Source of the DNA: an uncultured Collinsella sp.
GTDB lineage: Bacteria > Actinomycetota > Coriobacteriia > Coriobacteriales > Coriobacteriaceae
Assembly: GCA_900541795.1 (NCBI GenBank)
Contig: UQLC01000003.1
Coordinates: 62,001-126,000 of the forward strand
Length of the DNA stretch: 64,000 nucleotides
Direction: 5' to 3'
In this document: positions 34,284-42,857 of the stretch, piece after piece
Layout of the letters: each line of letters starts with the position of its first letter
Position numbering within the stretch: the stretch's first letter is position 1
The notes under the pieces: generated by a model
Told to the model about the DNA's origin: nothing
Database searches by the model: none
Seen by the model: the letters and a program-made list of their open reading frames with translations, nothing else
Position numbers and translations under genes: made by a program

Positions 34284-35402
34284 GTGCGAAACATCGCATC
34301 GCGGGACGAGTATGTGCCGCAGCATGGCAGCAGATATAAGACGAAGGACACGTCTTCGCGTGGCCTTGCCGACACTCGCATCCGCGTGAGGAAGATTGCC
34401 GCCATTGGGATGCTAACGTCGGCGGTTATTATCCTCGGAATTACCGTTAAAACCTACGCCTCGGAGCGAACGGTGCGCCCAGATGCGTCAACGGTACAGC
34501 TGCAAAACGAGAAGGTTTCAAAGTCCAAAGCGTCGGCAGATCAAGCTCTGTCGACGGCAGATCTCAAGACGAGACTTTCGAAGGCGGACTTCAACGATAT
34601 CCCTTCGGGTGATACCGTTCGGACCTTCTCGTTGGTGGATAACAAGACTCCTGCCTTGGAGGATGAGAGCCTTGCCTCGCTCCAGGATGCCCTGTGTCGG
34701 GCGCAGGAGCTGGGCGACGTGGGTGTAGTGTTCTACGACCTATCGAGCGGTAGGGGCGTGACGTATAACGCCGATGTCGAGGTGTATGGAGCGAGCAGCT
34801 ACAAAGCGCTGTATGCGCTCTATATTTGCGAGACGTTGGTCGAATCGGGGCGGGTGTCGCTCGATGGGCCTTTAGCCACGTATGGTGGTTGCAGCATGGG
34901 CTGGCAGACGGTGCGCGACCTTATCGAGAATGCCGTCGCCAACTCAGACAACGATTCGTTTATCGCGTTACGCGCGGCGTTTGACCATGATGGCTATGAG
35001 GATTGGATTGCCAATCTGGGTGTTGATGACGAAACGGCACTGAATCCGATGAGTGATTTTCCGACCTACTGCCCGCGCACTTCTGCGAGGTTATGGCGCG
35101 AGATGAGCGAGTATCTGAGCATGGATACCGAGACTTCACAGTGGTTGTCAGGCCTTTTGGCATCAACATCGCGCTCGTTTATTCGCGATGGCATTGCGGA
35201 CGATCAGGTCTTGGTGCGCAACAAAGCGGGTTGGATCAGCGAGGACGGCTACTATTCGACATGCGATGCAGGCCTCATCGACATTGATGGCCGTACCTAT
35301 GTCATGAGCGTCATGACATCGATGCCATCGAGCGACCGTTCGAGCGAGGTTACGGCTGCGATTGCAAAGGCTCTGTTTGATACGCGAGCTGCACTGGCTT
35401 AG
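34284..35402 (+). CDS. Membrane-anchored class A beta-lactamase-like hydrolase
   Basis: 372 residues. One membrane segment (about 38-58) anchors an outside domain; a 80-residue polar linker follows. The serine motif SSYK (S171, K174), the SDN motif (NSDND) and a KTG-like KAG (RNKAGW) are in the right order. The Glu166-bearing LExxLN stretch of true class A beta-lactamases is replaced by ALNPMSD, with no Glu seen. So a lactamase of normal mechanism is unlikely; a cell-wall peptidase or inactive penicillin-recognising protein is possible. GTG start chosen because CAGGAG is 5 nt upstream. MTA/SAH nucleosidase follows on the same strand. Confidence 0.8.
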   Translation: MRNIASRDEYVPQHGSRYKTKDTSSRGLADTRIRVRKIAAIGMLTSAVIILGITVKTYASERTVRPDASTVQLQNEKVSKSKASADQALSTADLKTRLSKADFNDIPSGDTVRTFSLVDNKTPALEDESLASLQDALCRAQELGDVGVVFYDLSSGRGVTYNADVEVYGASSYKALYALYICETLVESGRVSLDGPLATYGGCSMGWQTVRDLIENAVANSDNDSFIALRAAFDHDGYEDWIANLGVDDETALNPMSDFPTYCPRTSARLWREMSEYLSMDTETSQWLSGLLASTSRSFIRDGIADDQVLVRNKAGWISEDGYYSTCDAGLIDIDGRTYVMSVMTSMPSSDRSSEVTAAIAKALFDTRAALA

Positions 35403-35480
35403 CGTGTTCGTTTGGCGAGGTCAAACAAAATGCTGGTACCATACCTTGGTTGAGAATTTCGTATAGGTTTGGGGAATGGT

Positions 35481-36221
35481 ATGGCTACCATCGCGATTAT
35501 CGGTGCGCTCGAAAAAGAGATCATGCAGATTAAGGAAGAGCTGAGCGACGTTTGCGAGGCACGGGAGGCAGGCTTGACCGTTGTGAGCGGTGAGCTCGAC
35601 GGCCTGACAGTTGTCGCCACAACGGCGGGCATGGGCACGGTGAACGCCGCCGCTGCAACACAGCACCTCATTAGCAAGTATGCTCCGCAGGCTGTTGTGT
35701 TTTCGGGCATTGCGGGCGGTTTGAACCCTAAGCTCCATATCGACGACTTGGTTATCGGCAAATGCCTACGCTATCTGGATACCGATACCGCGCTTATCGC
35801 CGAGTCTGCACCGGGGCTCGAGGAGTTTGGCTCGACGCCTGCGCTGGTCGATATTGCTGCCGATGTGCTTGCTGAGCGTGGCTTTGTCAACGCTTCGACA
35901 AATGCAGCCGCCTCGAACGAGGGCACAAAGCAGTTCCTGGTCGGCACGATTGCCACGGGTAACCGCTTTGTGACGGGCGCCGCCATGCGCAACGACGCTA
36001 TCGAGGCGACGCATGCCGATTGTGTTGGCATGGAGGGCGCGGCAATTGCCCATGTCGCAACCAAAAATGGTGTCGATTGCCTGGTGCTGCGCGCTATCAG
36101 CGATAATTGTGACGAGGCGTACGATGCGATTTGCGACCGCGAGTTCGATCTGTTCGAGTATGCTCGTACCGCGAGTGGCATTACGCTCGATATCGTTCGC
36201 CGTATCGCTGCTACCTATTAG
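35481..36221 (+). CDS. mtnN: 5'-methylthioadenosine/S-adenosylhomocysteine nucleosidase
   Basis: 246 residues. Starts MATIAIIGALEKEI (catalytic Glu), contains FSGIAGGL (phosphate/ribose-binding site), MEGAAIAH (Glu that binds ribose) and RAISDNCDE (catalytic Asp). It cleaves MTA and SAH to adenine plus a thio-sugar, recycling the product of SAM reactions such as those of radical SAM or methyltransferase enzymes. Start ATG 35481 follows GGGG(A); an upstream GTG-type start exists. 38 bp before engB. Confidence 0.92.
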   Translation: MATIAIIGALEKEIMQIKEELSDVCEAREAGLTVVSGELDGLTVVATTAGMGTVNAAAATQHLISKYAPQAVVFSGIAGGLNPKLHIDDLVIGKCLRYLDTDTALIAESAPGLEEFGSTPALVDIAADVLAERGFVNASTNAAASNEGTKQFLVGTIATGNRFVTGAAMRNDAIEATHADCVGMEGAAIAHVATKNGVDCLVLRAISDNCDEAYDAICDREFDLFEYARTASGITLDIVRRIAATY

Positions 36222-36259
36222 CGCGCTCTTTTGTAAGAACCTACGACCAAGGAGTGTCC

Positions 36260-36850
36260 ATGGCCGATTCAATTAACTACCAGCTTGCCAAGTTCGTTGC
36301 CAGCTATGGCAAGGTTTCGCAGATTCCCGAGTCCACCTGCCCCGAGGTGAGCTTCGTCGGCCGCTCCAACGTGGGCAAGTCGTCGATCATGAACAAGCTT
36401 TTTGGCCGCAAGAATCTCGTCAAGGTTTCGAGCACGCCGGGCAAGACGAGCAACATCAACTTCTTTGAGGCTGACGACGTGCACTTCGTCGACCTGCCGG
36501 GCTATGGTTTCGCCCGTCGTTCCAAGGCCGAGCGCGACCGTTGGGCAGAACTTATCGGCGACTTCTTCGACTCGGAGCGCAGCTTTAACTTGGTCGTCTC
36601 ACTGGTGGACATTCGTCACGACCCCAGCAAGCTCGACCACGACATGATCGACTACCTACAGGGCAACGAGTTCAACTTTATCGTCTGCCTCACCAAGGCC
36701 GACAAGCTCAGCCGCACCCAGCAGGCCCGCCAGGCAGCGGCCATCAAAAAGCAACTCAACGTTCCGGCCGAGAACGTGATCATCACAAGCTCCCAGACCG
36801 GCACCGGCATCGACGAACTCAAGCGCCGCATTGCCGAGGCCTGCCTCTAG
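36260..36850 (+). CDS. engB: Ribosome biogenesis GTPase EngB/YsxC
   Basis: 196 residues. G1 GRSNVGKSS, G2/G3 STPGKTSNINFF ... VDLPGYGFAR, G4 TKADK and G5 TSSQTGTG. Conserved TRAFAC GTPase needed for 50S subunit assembly and division in many bacteria. Start ATG 36260 is placed after AAGGAG, 6 nt upstream, giving MADSINYQLAKFVASYG. Followed by a perfect-looking 19-bp terminator. Confidence 0.95.
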   Translation: MADSINYQLAKFVASYGKVSQIPESTCPEVSFVGRSNVGKSSIMNKLFGRKNLVKVSSTPGKTSNINFFEADDVHFVDLPGYGFARRSKAERDRWAELIGDFFDSERSFNLVVSLVDIRHDPSKLDHDMIDYLQGNEFNFIVCLTKADKLSRTQQARQAAAIKKQLNVPAENVIITSSQTGTGIDELKRRIAEACL

Positions 36851-36886
36851 TAAGGGCTCTTGGCAGGCAATAGTTTGCATCTATCT

Positions 36887-36938
36887 ATATCACCCCAGTG
36901 ATAGTTATTGGTACACTATCGCTGGGGTGATATTTTTG
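36887..36938 (+). terminator. Terminator of engB; possible operator of the next pair
   Basis: 19-bp stem ATATCACCCCAGTGATAGT / ACTATCGCTGGGGTGATAT (one wobble), 9-nt loop, then TTTTTGTT. It ends only 14 nt before the start codon of the DUF3990-like gene, so it must also lie in or beside that gene's promoter. Confidence 0.85.
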
Positions 36939-36951
36939 TTTGGAGGTCGAT

Positions 36952-37635
36952 ATGGAGCTTTGGCACGGGTCGGAGGTTGTTGTCGAGCATCCGTCGTTGG
37001 GTAAATGCAGACAATTCAATGACTATGGGTGTGGGTTTTATTGCACGCCACATGAGGAAATGGCAATGGAGTGGGCATGTCGGACCGAGTCCGATGGTAT
37101 CGCGAATCGATATGAGCTCGATATGGATGGCCTTGCGGTCTTAGACTTGGAGTCCGGGGAGTTTTCAATTCTCAATTGGCTTGCGATTTTGGCTAACAAT
37201 AGGGAGTTCAATGTTTCGACACCGCTGGCGCGCGAAGGACTTCGCTATCTGCTGGATAACTGCCTGATTGATATTTCTCCCTATGACGTAATTCGAGGTT
37301 ATCGCGCCGACGATTCCTACTTTTCGTTTGCAAGACAGTTCGTTAACGGCATGATCTCGCTTAGGCAGCTGCAACTCATTATGCGTTTGGGCGATTTGGG
37401 CATCCAATACGCTCTTATGAGTGAGCGTGCGTTTTCAGCAATCAGATTCCACGAATGGAGGCAGGCGTTGGGATCTGAGTATTATCCCAAGCGCTTTAAG
37501 CGAGAGCAGAACGCGCGGCGCAAGTACCTGGAAACTGTGAATGGATTCGACTCTGAGGGTGTCTACATTAGGGATTTAATGACAGGGAGGATTGATTTAG
37601 ATGATCCAAGAGTTGACGAATTGTGGACCGAGTAG
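36952..37635 (+). CDS. DUF3990-like protein (possible toxin of a TA pair)
   Basis: 227 residues. LWHGSEVVVEHPSLG and DYGCGFYCTPHEEMAMEWAC match the DUF3990 family, whose fold is thought to be related to ADP-ribosyltransferases (HGS and GxGFYxT motifs). The remainder (about 60-225) is helical and polar; YALMSERAFSAIRF recurs in such families. GGAGGT 4 nt before the ATG. Overlaps by 35 nt with the next gene, which bears an HTH domain. No signal peptide. Lower G+C than neighbours, which suits an acquired module. Toxic activity is inference. Confidence 0.65.
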   Translation: MELWHGSEVVVEHPSLGKCRQFNDYGCGFYCTPHEEMAMEWACRTESDGIANRYELDMDGLAVLDLESGEFSILNWLAILANNREFNVSTPLAREGLRYLLDNCLIDISPYDVIRGYRADDSYFSFARQFVNGMISLRQLQLIMRLGDLGIQYALMSERAFSAIRFHEWRQALGSEYYPKRFKREQNARRKYLETVNGFDSEGVYIRDLMTGRIDLDDPRVDELWTE

Positions 37636-38299
37636 AACATATCCCATCTATTACCTTGAGGATGCAATGAGCAACCTCGGCGACTGCTTTGACTATGCCG
37701 TGAACGACTATGGAGCGGAAGGGTCCGAGGTCGCTGAACTCTTTTGCCTGTGCGGCGTAGCCCGTGAGTTTGAGCGTGGCAACGCATGGGTCGTATCGGG
37801 AAAATCGGGCGTTGAGCTATTCGCGCTTATCGCCGAAAGGTCGGGCTACCAATCAAGGCCGATGCCAAATCGAACCTACCGATTCGAAAAGACACCGGAA
37901 TATTGGACAGGCTGGATATTGGCATACCTTCAGTGGCGCCTAGGAGAGTCTTTCGAAGACCTGCTGCATATCGTTCCGTTTGACGCACTGCGCAGTCTGT
38001 ACTATCCCTGGCACGAAGCCTCGGAGGAACGCGTGGCTCGCCTCGTCTGCGATATGGCGAAAAAAGCGTCCAGGCAAACCAAACTTGCGTTAGCAAGAAA
38101 GAAGCTTAAGAAAACCCAACAAGACCTAGCATACGAATCGGGTGTGTCACTCCGCTCAATCCAAATGTACGAGCAGCGCCAGAGAAACATCAATGAAGCT
38201 TCGGTAACAAGCGTAAGAGCCATAGCAAAAGCCCTCCACTGCAACATCGAAGATCTCCTAGAGCCAGTCTTCGAATACAAAGAAACCAGTGCAGCCTAA
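37601..38299 (+). CDS. Xre-type HTH protein (possible antitoxin of the DUF3990-like gene)
   Basis: 232 residues. Residues 1-150 form an unrecognised domain (acidic; contains LAYLQWRLGESFEDLLHIVP); residues 162-222 are an Xre/HTH_3 DNA-binding domain (LALARKKLKKTQQDLAYESG, then VSLRSIQMYEQRQRNINEAS). Start ATG 37601 lies inside the 3' end of the upstream gene, with GGGAGG about 11 nt before it, so the two are translationally coupled. Gene order toxin-then-antitoxin, with the HTH at the C terminus of the second protein. Confidence 0.75.
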   Translation: MIQELTNCGPSRTYPIYYLEDAMSNLGDCFDYAVNDYGAEGSEVAELFCLCGVAREFERGNAWVVSGKSGVELFALIAERSGYQSRPMPNRTYRFEKTPEYWTGWILAYLQWRLGESFEDLLHIVPFDALRSLYYPWHEASEERVARLVCDMAKKASRQTKLALARKKLKKTQQDLAYESGVSLRSIQMYEQRQRNINEASVTSVRAIAKALHCNIEDLLEPVFEYKETSAA

Positions 38300-38407
38300 A
38301 CCAAACAAATCACCAAAGCTCATCTAAAGAATATGCTCCACACCAGCAAGAGCCCCTATCAATAAAAGGCCATAATTTCAGCCCGGCGCCCCTTCAAAGC
38401 GTGGGTC

Positions 38408-38594
38408 CCTGTAGACATCCTCAGCAAGGTGGGCGCAGGGACGGTCGGGATGTTCCCTCAAAATCATTCCGCAGCGCGAAGGCCCCTTGTCCGCCGCTCC
38501 GTAGGAGCAGGACAAGGGGCCTTCATGCGCGAGGACGATTTTGAGGGAACATCCCGACCGTCCCGGACAGGTATATGGGGAGGATGTCTACAGG
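38408..38594 (-). repeat. Two-tier (three-tier) 3'-UTR palindrome, family A copy 3
   Basis: Perfect 28-bp arms 38438-38465 / 38537-38564. Read in the thrB direction (minus): GTCCTCGCGCATG core, inner stem of AAGGCCCCTTGTCC, then CTGCGGAATG. A further perfect 15-bp outer pair CCTGTAGACATCCTC (38408-38422) / 38580-38594 overlaps the thrB stop. The 28-bp arm begins 23 nt after the thrB stop. Confidence 0.85.
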
Positions 38595-39469
38595 TACTCG
38601 ATTTGAGCGCCCTCGGTGTCGCACGTCAGAATATGCGTGTCACACTTGGGGAACTGCTCGCGCAGCTTGACCTGCAGGAACTTTGCCACGATGGTGTCGT
38701 CAGTCACGGCCATGAGAGTCGAGCCCGAGCCGCTGATCCAGATGGTCTTGGCGCCGCCGTTAAGGCAGGTGTCGCGCACGGCGTTGTAGTCGGGAATCAG
38801 ACGGCGACGATAGGGTTCCTGGATGCGGTCGTCATTGGCGGCGGCAATCAGGTCGAGGTCACCAGTCTCCAAGCCGCGCGTCATGCCGGCGATGCGGCCC
38901 ATCTGCCACACGGCGGTGGAGAGTGGAATCTCCTGCGGCACAACCTTGCGCGCCTCGCTCGTATGCACCTCGTAGGGCGGAATCACGGTAATAAAACGCA
39001 GACGATCGCTCACCTCGTAGCGCAGGCACTGGGGGAGCGAATCGGTCGGCGTAAAGGAGCAGACGGCGCCGCCCAGGATAGCAGGGGCGACGTTATCGGG
39101 ATGGCCCTCGACCTCGGTGGCAATGCGGACGAGCTCGGCACGGTCGACGGTGTGGCCCGTCAGCGCGGCGGCCGCCATGATGCCGGCGACGACGCAGGTG
39201 GAGCTGGAACCCAGGCCGCGGGCGACGGGCACGTCGGTCTGAATGTCGATAGCGACGGGGAAGGCCGGCTCGCCCCATGCGGCCAGTGCATCGACAAAGC
39301 TAACGTAGACCAGGTTGTTCTCGTTTTGGAATTCCTCGGGGCAGCCCGTGATGGTGAGCTTGTCGGCGCGCTCGAAGGTGAAGTGCGAGTAGAGGCTGAC
39401 GGCCATGCCGAGGGTGTCGTAGCCGATGCCCAAGTTGGCGCTTGTTGCTGGGACGGTGATCTTGATCAT
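38588..39469 (-). CDS. thrB: Homoserine kinase
   Basis: 293 residues, GHMP kinase fold. PATSANLGIGYDTLGMAV is the N-terminal homoserine motif; PVARGLGSSSTC is the ATP-binding GHMP motif (GLGSSST); HPDNVAPAILGG follows; GAKTIWISGSGSTLMA is the C-terminal glycine-rich motif. Phosphorylates homoserine for threonine synthesis. Same strand as thrC, which lies upstream across a gap of 204 bp containing a palindrome. Confidence 0.95.
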   Translation of the reverse strand: MIKITVPATSANLGIGYDTLGMAVSLYSHFTFERADKLTITGCPEEFQNENNLVYVSFVDALAAWGEPAFPVAIDIQTDVPVARGLGSSSTCVVAGIMAAAALTGHTVDRAELVRIATEVEGHPDNVAPAILGGAVCSFTPTDSLPQCLRYEVSDRLRFITVIPPYEVHTSEARKVVPQEIPLSTAVWQMGRIAGMTRGLETGDLDLIAAANDDRIQEPYRRRLIPDYNAVRDTCLNGGAKTIWISGSGSTLMAVTDDTIVAKFLQVKLREQFPKCDTHILTCDTEGAQIEYL

Positions 39470-39482
39470 GTGAGTCCTCCTG

Positions 39483-39594
39483 GCGTGCCTGGCTGTTTAG
39501 TTCGCTGCTCGGGCAGTCCTGCGCAAGACGGAAAGCACATTAAGTGCTTTCCTTTGCGTGCGGAACTCGCGACGAACTAAACAGCCAGGCACGC
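39483..39594. repeat. Two-tier palindrome between thrC and thrB
   Basis: Perfect 22-bp arms: GCGTGCCTGGCTGTTTAGTT plus CG (39483-39504) / 39573-39594. Inner stem GGAAAGCAC / GTGCTTTCC (39530-39552). Different core from family A. It covers most of the thrC-thrB gap and starts 14 bp before the thrB start codon. Confidence 0.8.
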
Positions 39595-39673
39595 TGTACG
39601 CGTTCGTCATCATCCCGGGGATTATCTGATGAAAGAAGGTGCGCCGGCTTTCGCCGGCGCCTTATAAGGGGTT

Positions 39674-41191
39674 TTAGTTGGTAGCCATCTTTTTTGCTGC
39701 GGACTCGACGTAGCTTGCCATCTCATCGACGTCGCAGACGTCTTCGAAGCGGACGGGCTTGGATTCGAGTTCGGCGAGCTGGGTCGGGGCAACCGTGTTG
39801 GTGGCCTGCTCGAGCACGCGCATGGCCTCAAAGTCGTCCTCGGGAACGTCGAGGCCCAGGGCGTCGCAGCAGGCGCGCGGGAACTTGTAGGGGCTGGCGG
39901 TCGAAAGCAGGACGCGGGCCTTGGCGCCCTCGGCGGGAGCGACCTGCTCAAAGACGTGATAACCACAAGCGGTGTGCGGGTCGATTACGTAGCCGTTCGC
40001 ATCCCAGCAGCTCTTGATGGCAGTGCGGACCTCGTCCTCGCTGGCCCAGCCGCAGCCAAAGACGCTCTGAATCTTGGCCAGCAGCTCGGCGGGCACCTCG
40101 TAGCGACCCGTCTGCGCCAGCTGCTCCATAAGGCCGGCAACGAGCTCGCAGTCGCCATCGGACAGGAAGTACAGCATGCGCTCCAGGTTGGAGCTGATGA
40201 GGATGTCCATCGACGGCGAGATGGTCGTGAAGAACGGGCGGTTGCGGTCGTAGACGCCGGTAGTCAGGAAGTCAGCCAGCACGTTGTTCTTGTCGCTCGC
40301 CACGACGAGCTTGGCGACGGGCAGACCCATGCGCTTGGCATAGTAGCCGGCCAGGATATCGCCAAAGTTGCCGGTCGGTACGCAGAACTCCACGGCGTCG
40401 CCGGCCTCGATGGCGCCGGCGCGCAACAGCTGCGCATAGGCGGCAAAGTAGTAGACGACCTGCGGTACCAGACGGCCGACGTTGATGGAGTTGGCACTCG
40501 AAAGCACCGTGCCTGCGGCCTCCAGACGCTCGGCAAGCTCCTTATCGGCAAAGATGCGCTTGACGGCGCTCTGGGCGTCGTCAAAGTTGCCGCGGATGCC
40601 GCAGACGGTGACGTTGTCGCCCTCCTGCGTGGACATCTGCAGGTTCTGGACGCGGCTGACCTTGCCCTCGGGATAAAAGACGGTGATGCCCGTGCCCGGA
40701 GCGTCGGCAAAACCGGCGAGTGCGGCCTTACCCGTGTCGCCCGACGTGGCGGTGACGATCATGATGCGCTCGGCGCCGCCGTCCTTGGCGGAAGTGCGGG
40801 CCATCAGACGGGGGAGCATCTGCAGGGCGACGTCCTTGAAGGCGCTTGTGGGGCCGCCAAAGAGCTCCATCACATAGGTCTGGGGGGCGTCGGCGCCCGG
40901 CGCAGCGTCGAGTTTGACGAGCGGCGTAACCTCTTCACTCGCGAACGTGCCGCGGTATGCCTCGTCGACACACGCCGAAATTTCTTCGGCCGTGTAATCA
41001 TTCAGTAACATTCCCAACACATCTTGAGCGATTTCAAAGTACGATTTATCTGCAAGCGAGCTGATATCGACCTGCTGGGTGCCGAGCTCGTCCGAGACAA
41101 ACAAACCCCCGTCGGGAGCGATGCCGGTGCGGATTGCCACCTTACTTGAGCACGATAAAGTGCGTCCTCGTGTACTATGATAAGTTCCCAT
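39674..41191 (-). CDS. thrC: Threonine synthase
   Basis: 505 residues, the longer, class-I-like form. PLP-binding Lys in TSAFKDVALQ; phosphate cup VTATSGDTGKAAL; SSANSINVGRL; VPTGNFGDILAGYYAKRMGLP; HTACGYHVFE near the C terminus. Turns O-phosphohomoserine into threonine. Start MGTYHSTRGRT at 41191 (GAGGAGC 8 nt upstream) matches the family N terminus; an upstream in-frame ATG is 45 nt before. Divergent from lysC. Confidence 0.94.
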   Translation of the reverse strand: MGTYHSTRGRTLSCSSKVAIRTGIAPDGGLFVSDELGTQQVDISSLADKSYFEIAQDVLGMLLNDYTAEEISACVDEAYRGTFASEEVTPLVKLDAAPGADAPQTYVMELFGGPTSAFKDVALQMLPRLMARTSAKDGGAERIMIVTATSGDTGKAALAGFADAPGTGITVFYPEGKVSRVQNLQMSTQEGDNVTVCGIRGNFDDAQSAVKRIFADKELAERLEAAGTVLSSANSINVGRLVPQVVYYFAAYAQLLRAGAIEAGDAVEFCVPTGNFGDILAGYYAKRMGLPVAKLVVASDKNNVLADFLTTGVYDRNRPFFTTISPSMDILISSNLERMLYFLSDGDCELVAGLMEQLAQTGRYEVPAELLAKIQSVFGCGWASEDEVRTAIKSCWDANGYVIDPHTACGYHVFEQVAPAEGAKARVLLSTASPYKFPRACCDALGLDVPEDDFEAMRVLEQATNTVAPTQLAELESKPVRFEDVCDVDEMASYVESAAKKMATN

Positions 41192-41294
41192 ATAACACTG
41201 CTCCTCGGATGCCTTGGTCCCAATCGGTGAAACCATGGTATCAGAGCGCGCAAAACAGGTTTGCAGAGGCTTTTAGAAAGGTAACCTCAAGCCC
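41192..41294. promoter_or_regulatory. Divergent promoter gap thrC / lysC
   Basis: About 100 bp between thrC and lysC starts. Holds both promoters. No clear operator recognised; leader too short for a large riboswitch. Confidence 0.45.
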
Positions 41295-42683
41295 ATGATT
41301 AAGATTGCCAAGTTTGGCGGCTCGTCGGTCGCCGACGCCGAACACTTCAAGAAGATCAAGGCCATCGTCGATGCCGACCCTGCCCGCCGTTTTGTGGTGG
41401 TTTCCGCCTGCGGCCGCCGCTTTAAGGGCGACACTAAGGTAACCGACCTGCTCTACCTGGTTAACGCGCACGTTAAGTATCACGTGTCGTGCGAGGAACT
41501 ACTCGAGGACATCGGCCAGCGCTATTTTGATATCGCTGACGAGTTGGAGCTCACCTATCCCATCCGCGAGGAGTTCGCGGCCTTTGCCGAGCGCGCCCGC
41601 TCGGGCGGCTACTCTACCGAGGAGCTCGTGAGCCGTGGCGAGTACTTCACCGCTCGCCTGATGGCGGAGTACCTGGGCCTGCCGTTCTTGGACGCCGCGA
41701 CGGTTGTGGCGTTCCATCATGACGGTACGCTCAGCATGAATCGCACCTCCGAGCTGGTGCAGGAGTACGGCCAGCAGGGCGGCTTTGTTATGCCCGGTTT
41801 CTACGGCGCGACGCGTGAGGGCCAGATCAAGCTGCTCGACCGTGGTGGCGGCGATATTTCCGGCTCGATCTTGGCTAAGTGCCTGGGTGCCGACCTGTAC
41901 GAGAACTGGACCGACGTCTCGGGCTTCTATTCTGCCGATCCGCGTATTGTTCCCGAGGCTCAGCCCATTGCGCGCGTTACCTACGAGGAGCTGCGCGAGC
42001 TTTCTTACATGGGTGCAAGCGTCCTGCACGAGGAGGCTGTGTTCCCCGTGCGCGAGGCCGGCATTCCGCTGGTCATCAAGAACACCAATGCGCCGCAGGA
42101 CCCCGGCACCATCATTAGCGAGACGGCTGACGAGGGCGAGGCAGAGCCCATCATTACCGGCGTGACCGGCAAGCGCGGCTTTGTCGCCATCAATGTCGCC
42201 CGCGACCGCACCAAGCCCCGTGTTGGCTTTATGCGCCGTGCGCTTTCGGTGTTCGAGCGTTATGACGTTTCCGTCGAGCATATGCCCACCGGTGTCGACC
42301 GCTTTGGCGCCGTGGTGCAGGAGCAGGACGTTCACGATTCGCTGTACTCGCTCGTGGGCGACATTCAGCAGGAGGTCGAGCCGCTCGAGATCGAGGTTGT
42401 CGAGGGCCTGGCGCTTATCGCGACCGTCGGCCGTAACCTGCGTGGCCGCGCAGGTATCTCGGGCCATCTGTTTGGCATGCTTGGCCAGGCCGGCGTGAGC
42501 GTGCGCATGATTTCGCAGAGCTGCGACGAGATCAACATCATTATCGGTGTCGAGGAGAAGGACTTCGACCTGGCGATTCAGACCATCTACCGTGCCTTCT
42601 CCGATGAGAACGGCATTGTGAAGGTCTCCGACCTGGAGGTCCCCGCACCGGTCGATCCCGCCCTGGCCGCGCTCCGCAAGTAG
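41295..42683 (+). CDS. lysC: Aspartate kinase
   Basis: 462 residues, monofunctional. KFGGSSVAD near the N terminus, VVVSACGRRFKGDTKVTDLL, a kinase core with GFYGATREGQIKLLDRGGGDISGS, then two ACT domains (from about residue 310: FVAINVARD ... and LIATVGRNLRGRAGISGHLF) that bind lysine or threonine for feedback. Makes aspartyl phosphate, first step to lysine, threonine and methionine. Followed by a strong terminator and asd. Confidence 0.94.
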   Translation: MIKIAKFGGSSVADAEHFKKIKAIVDADPARRFVVVSACGRRFKGDTKVTDLLYLVNAHVKYHVSCEELLEDIGQRYFDIADELELTYPIREEFAAFAERARSGGYSTEELVSRGEYFTARLMAEYLGLPFLDAATVVAFHHDGTLSMNRTSELVQEYGQQGGFVMPGFYGATREGQIKLLDRGGGDISGSILAKCLGADLYENWTDVSGFYSADPRIVPEAQPIARVTYEELRELSYMGASVLHEEAVFPVREAGIPLVIKNTNAPQDPGTIISETADEGEAEPIITGVTGKRGFVAINVARDRTKPRVGFMRRALSVFERYDVSVEHMPTGVDRFGAVVQEQDVHDSLYSLVGDIQQEVEPLEIEVVEGLALIATVGRNLRGRAGISGHLFGMLGQAGVSVRMISQSCDEINIIIGVEEKDFDLAIQTIYRAFSDENGIVKVSDLEVPAPVDPALAALRK

Positions 42684-42756
42684 CTGCCGTCCCGGTGCAT
42701 TTTTAGGACAAGTGCCAAAAATCTACGGCGGGGCGTTTCGTTTCGGTTTCGTTTCG

Positions 42757-42790
42757 ACGGGGCGGGTTTCGTGCCCGCCCCGTTCTTGTA
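42757..42790 (+). terminator. Terminator after lysC
   Basis: 10-bp GC stem ACGGGGCGGG / CCCGCCCCGT with TTCTTG tail, 74 nt after the lysC stop. Confidence 0.82.
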
Positions 42791-42857
42791 TACACTGGCA
42801 ACAATAATCAGCCTGCTCGGCGTGCGGGCAAAAGCCAAAACCTTTAAAGGGGGAAGC

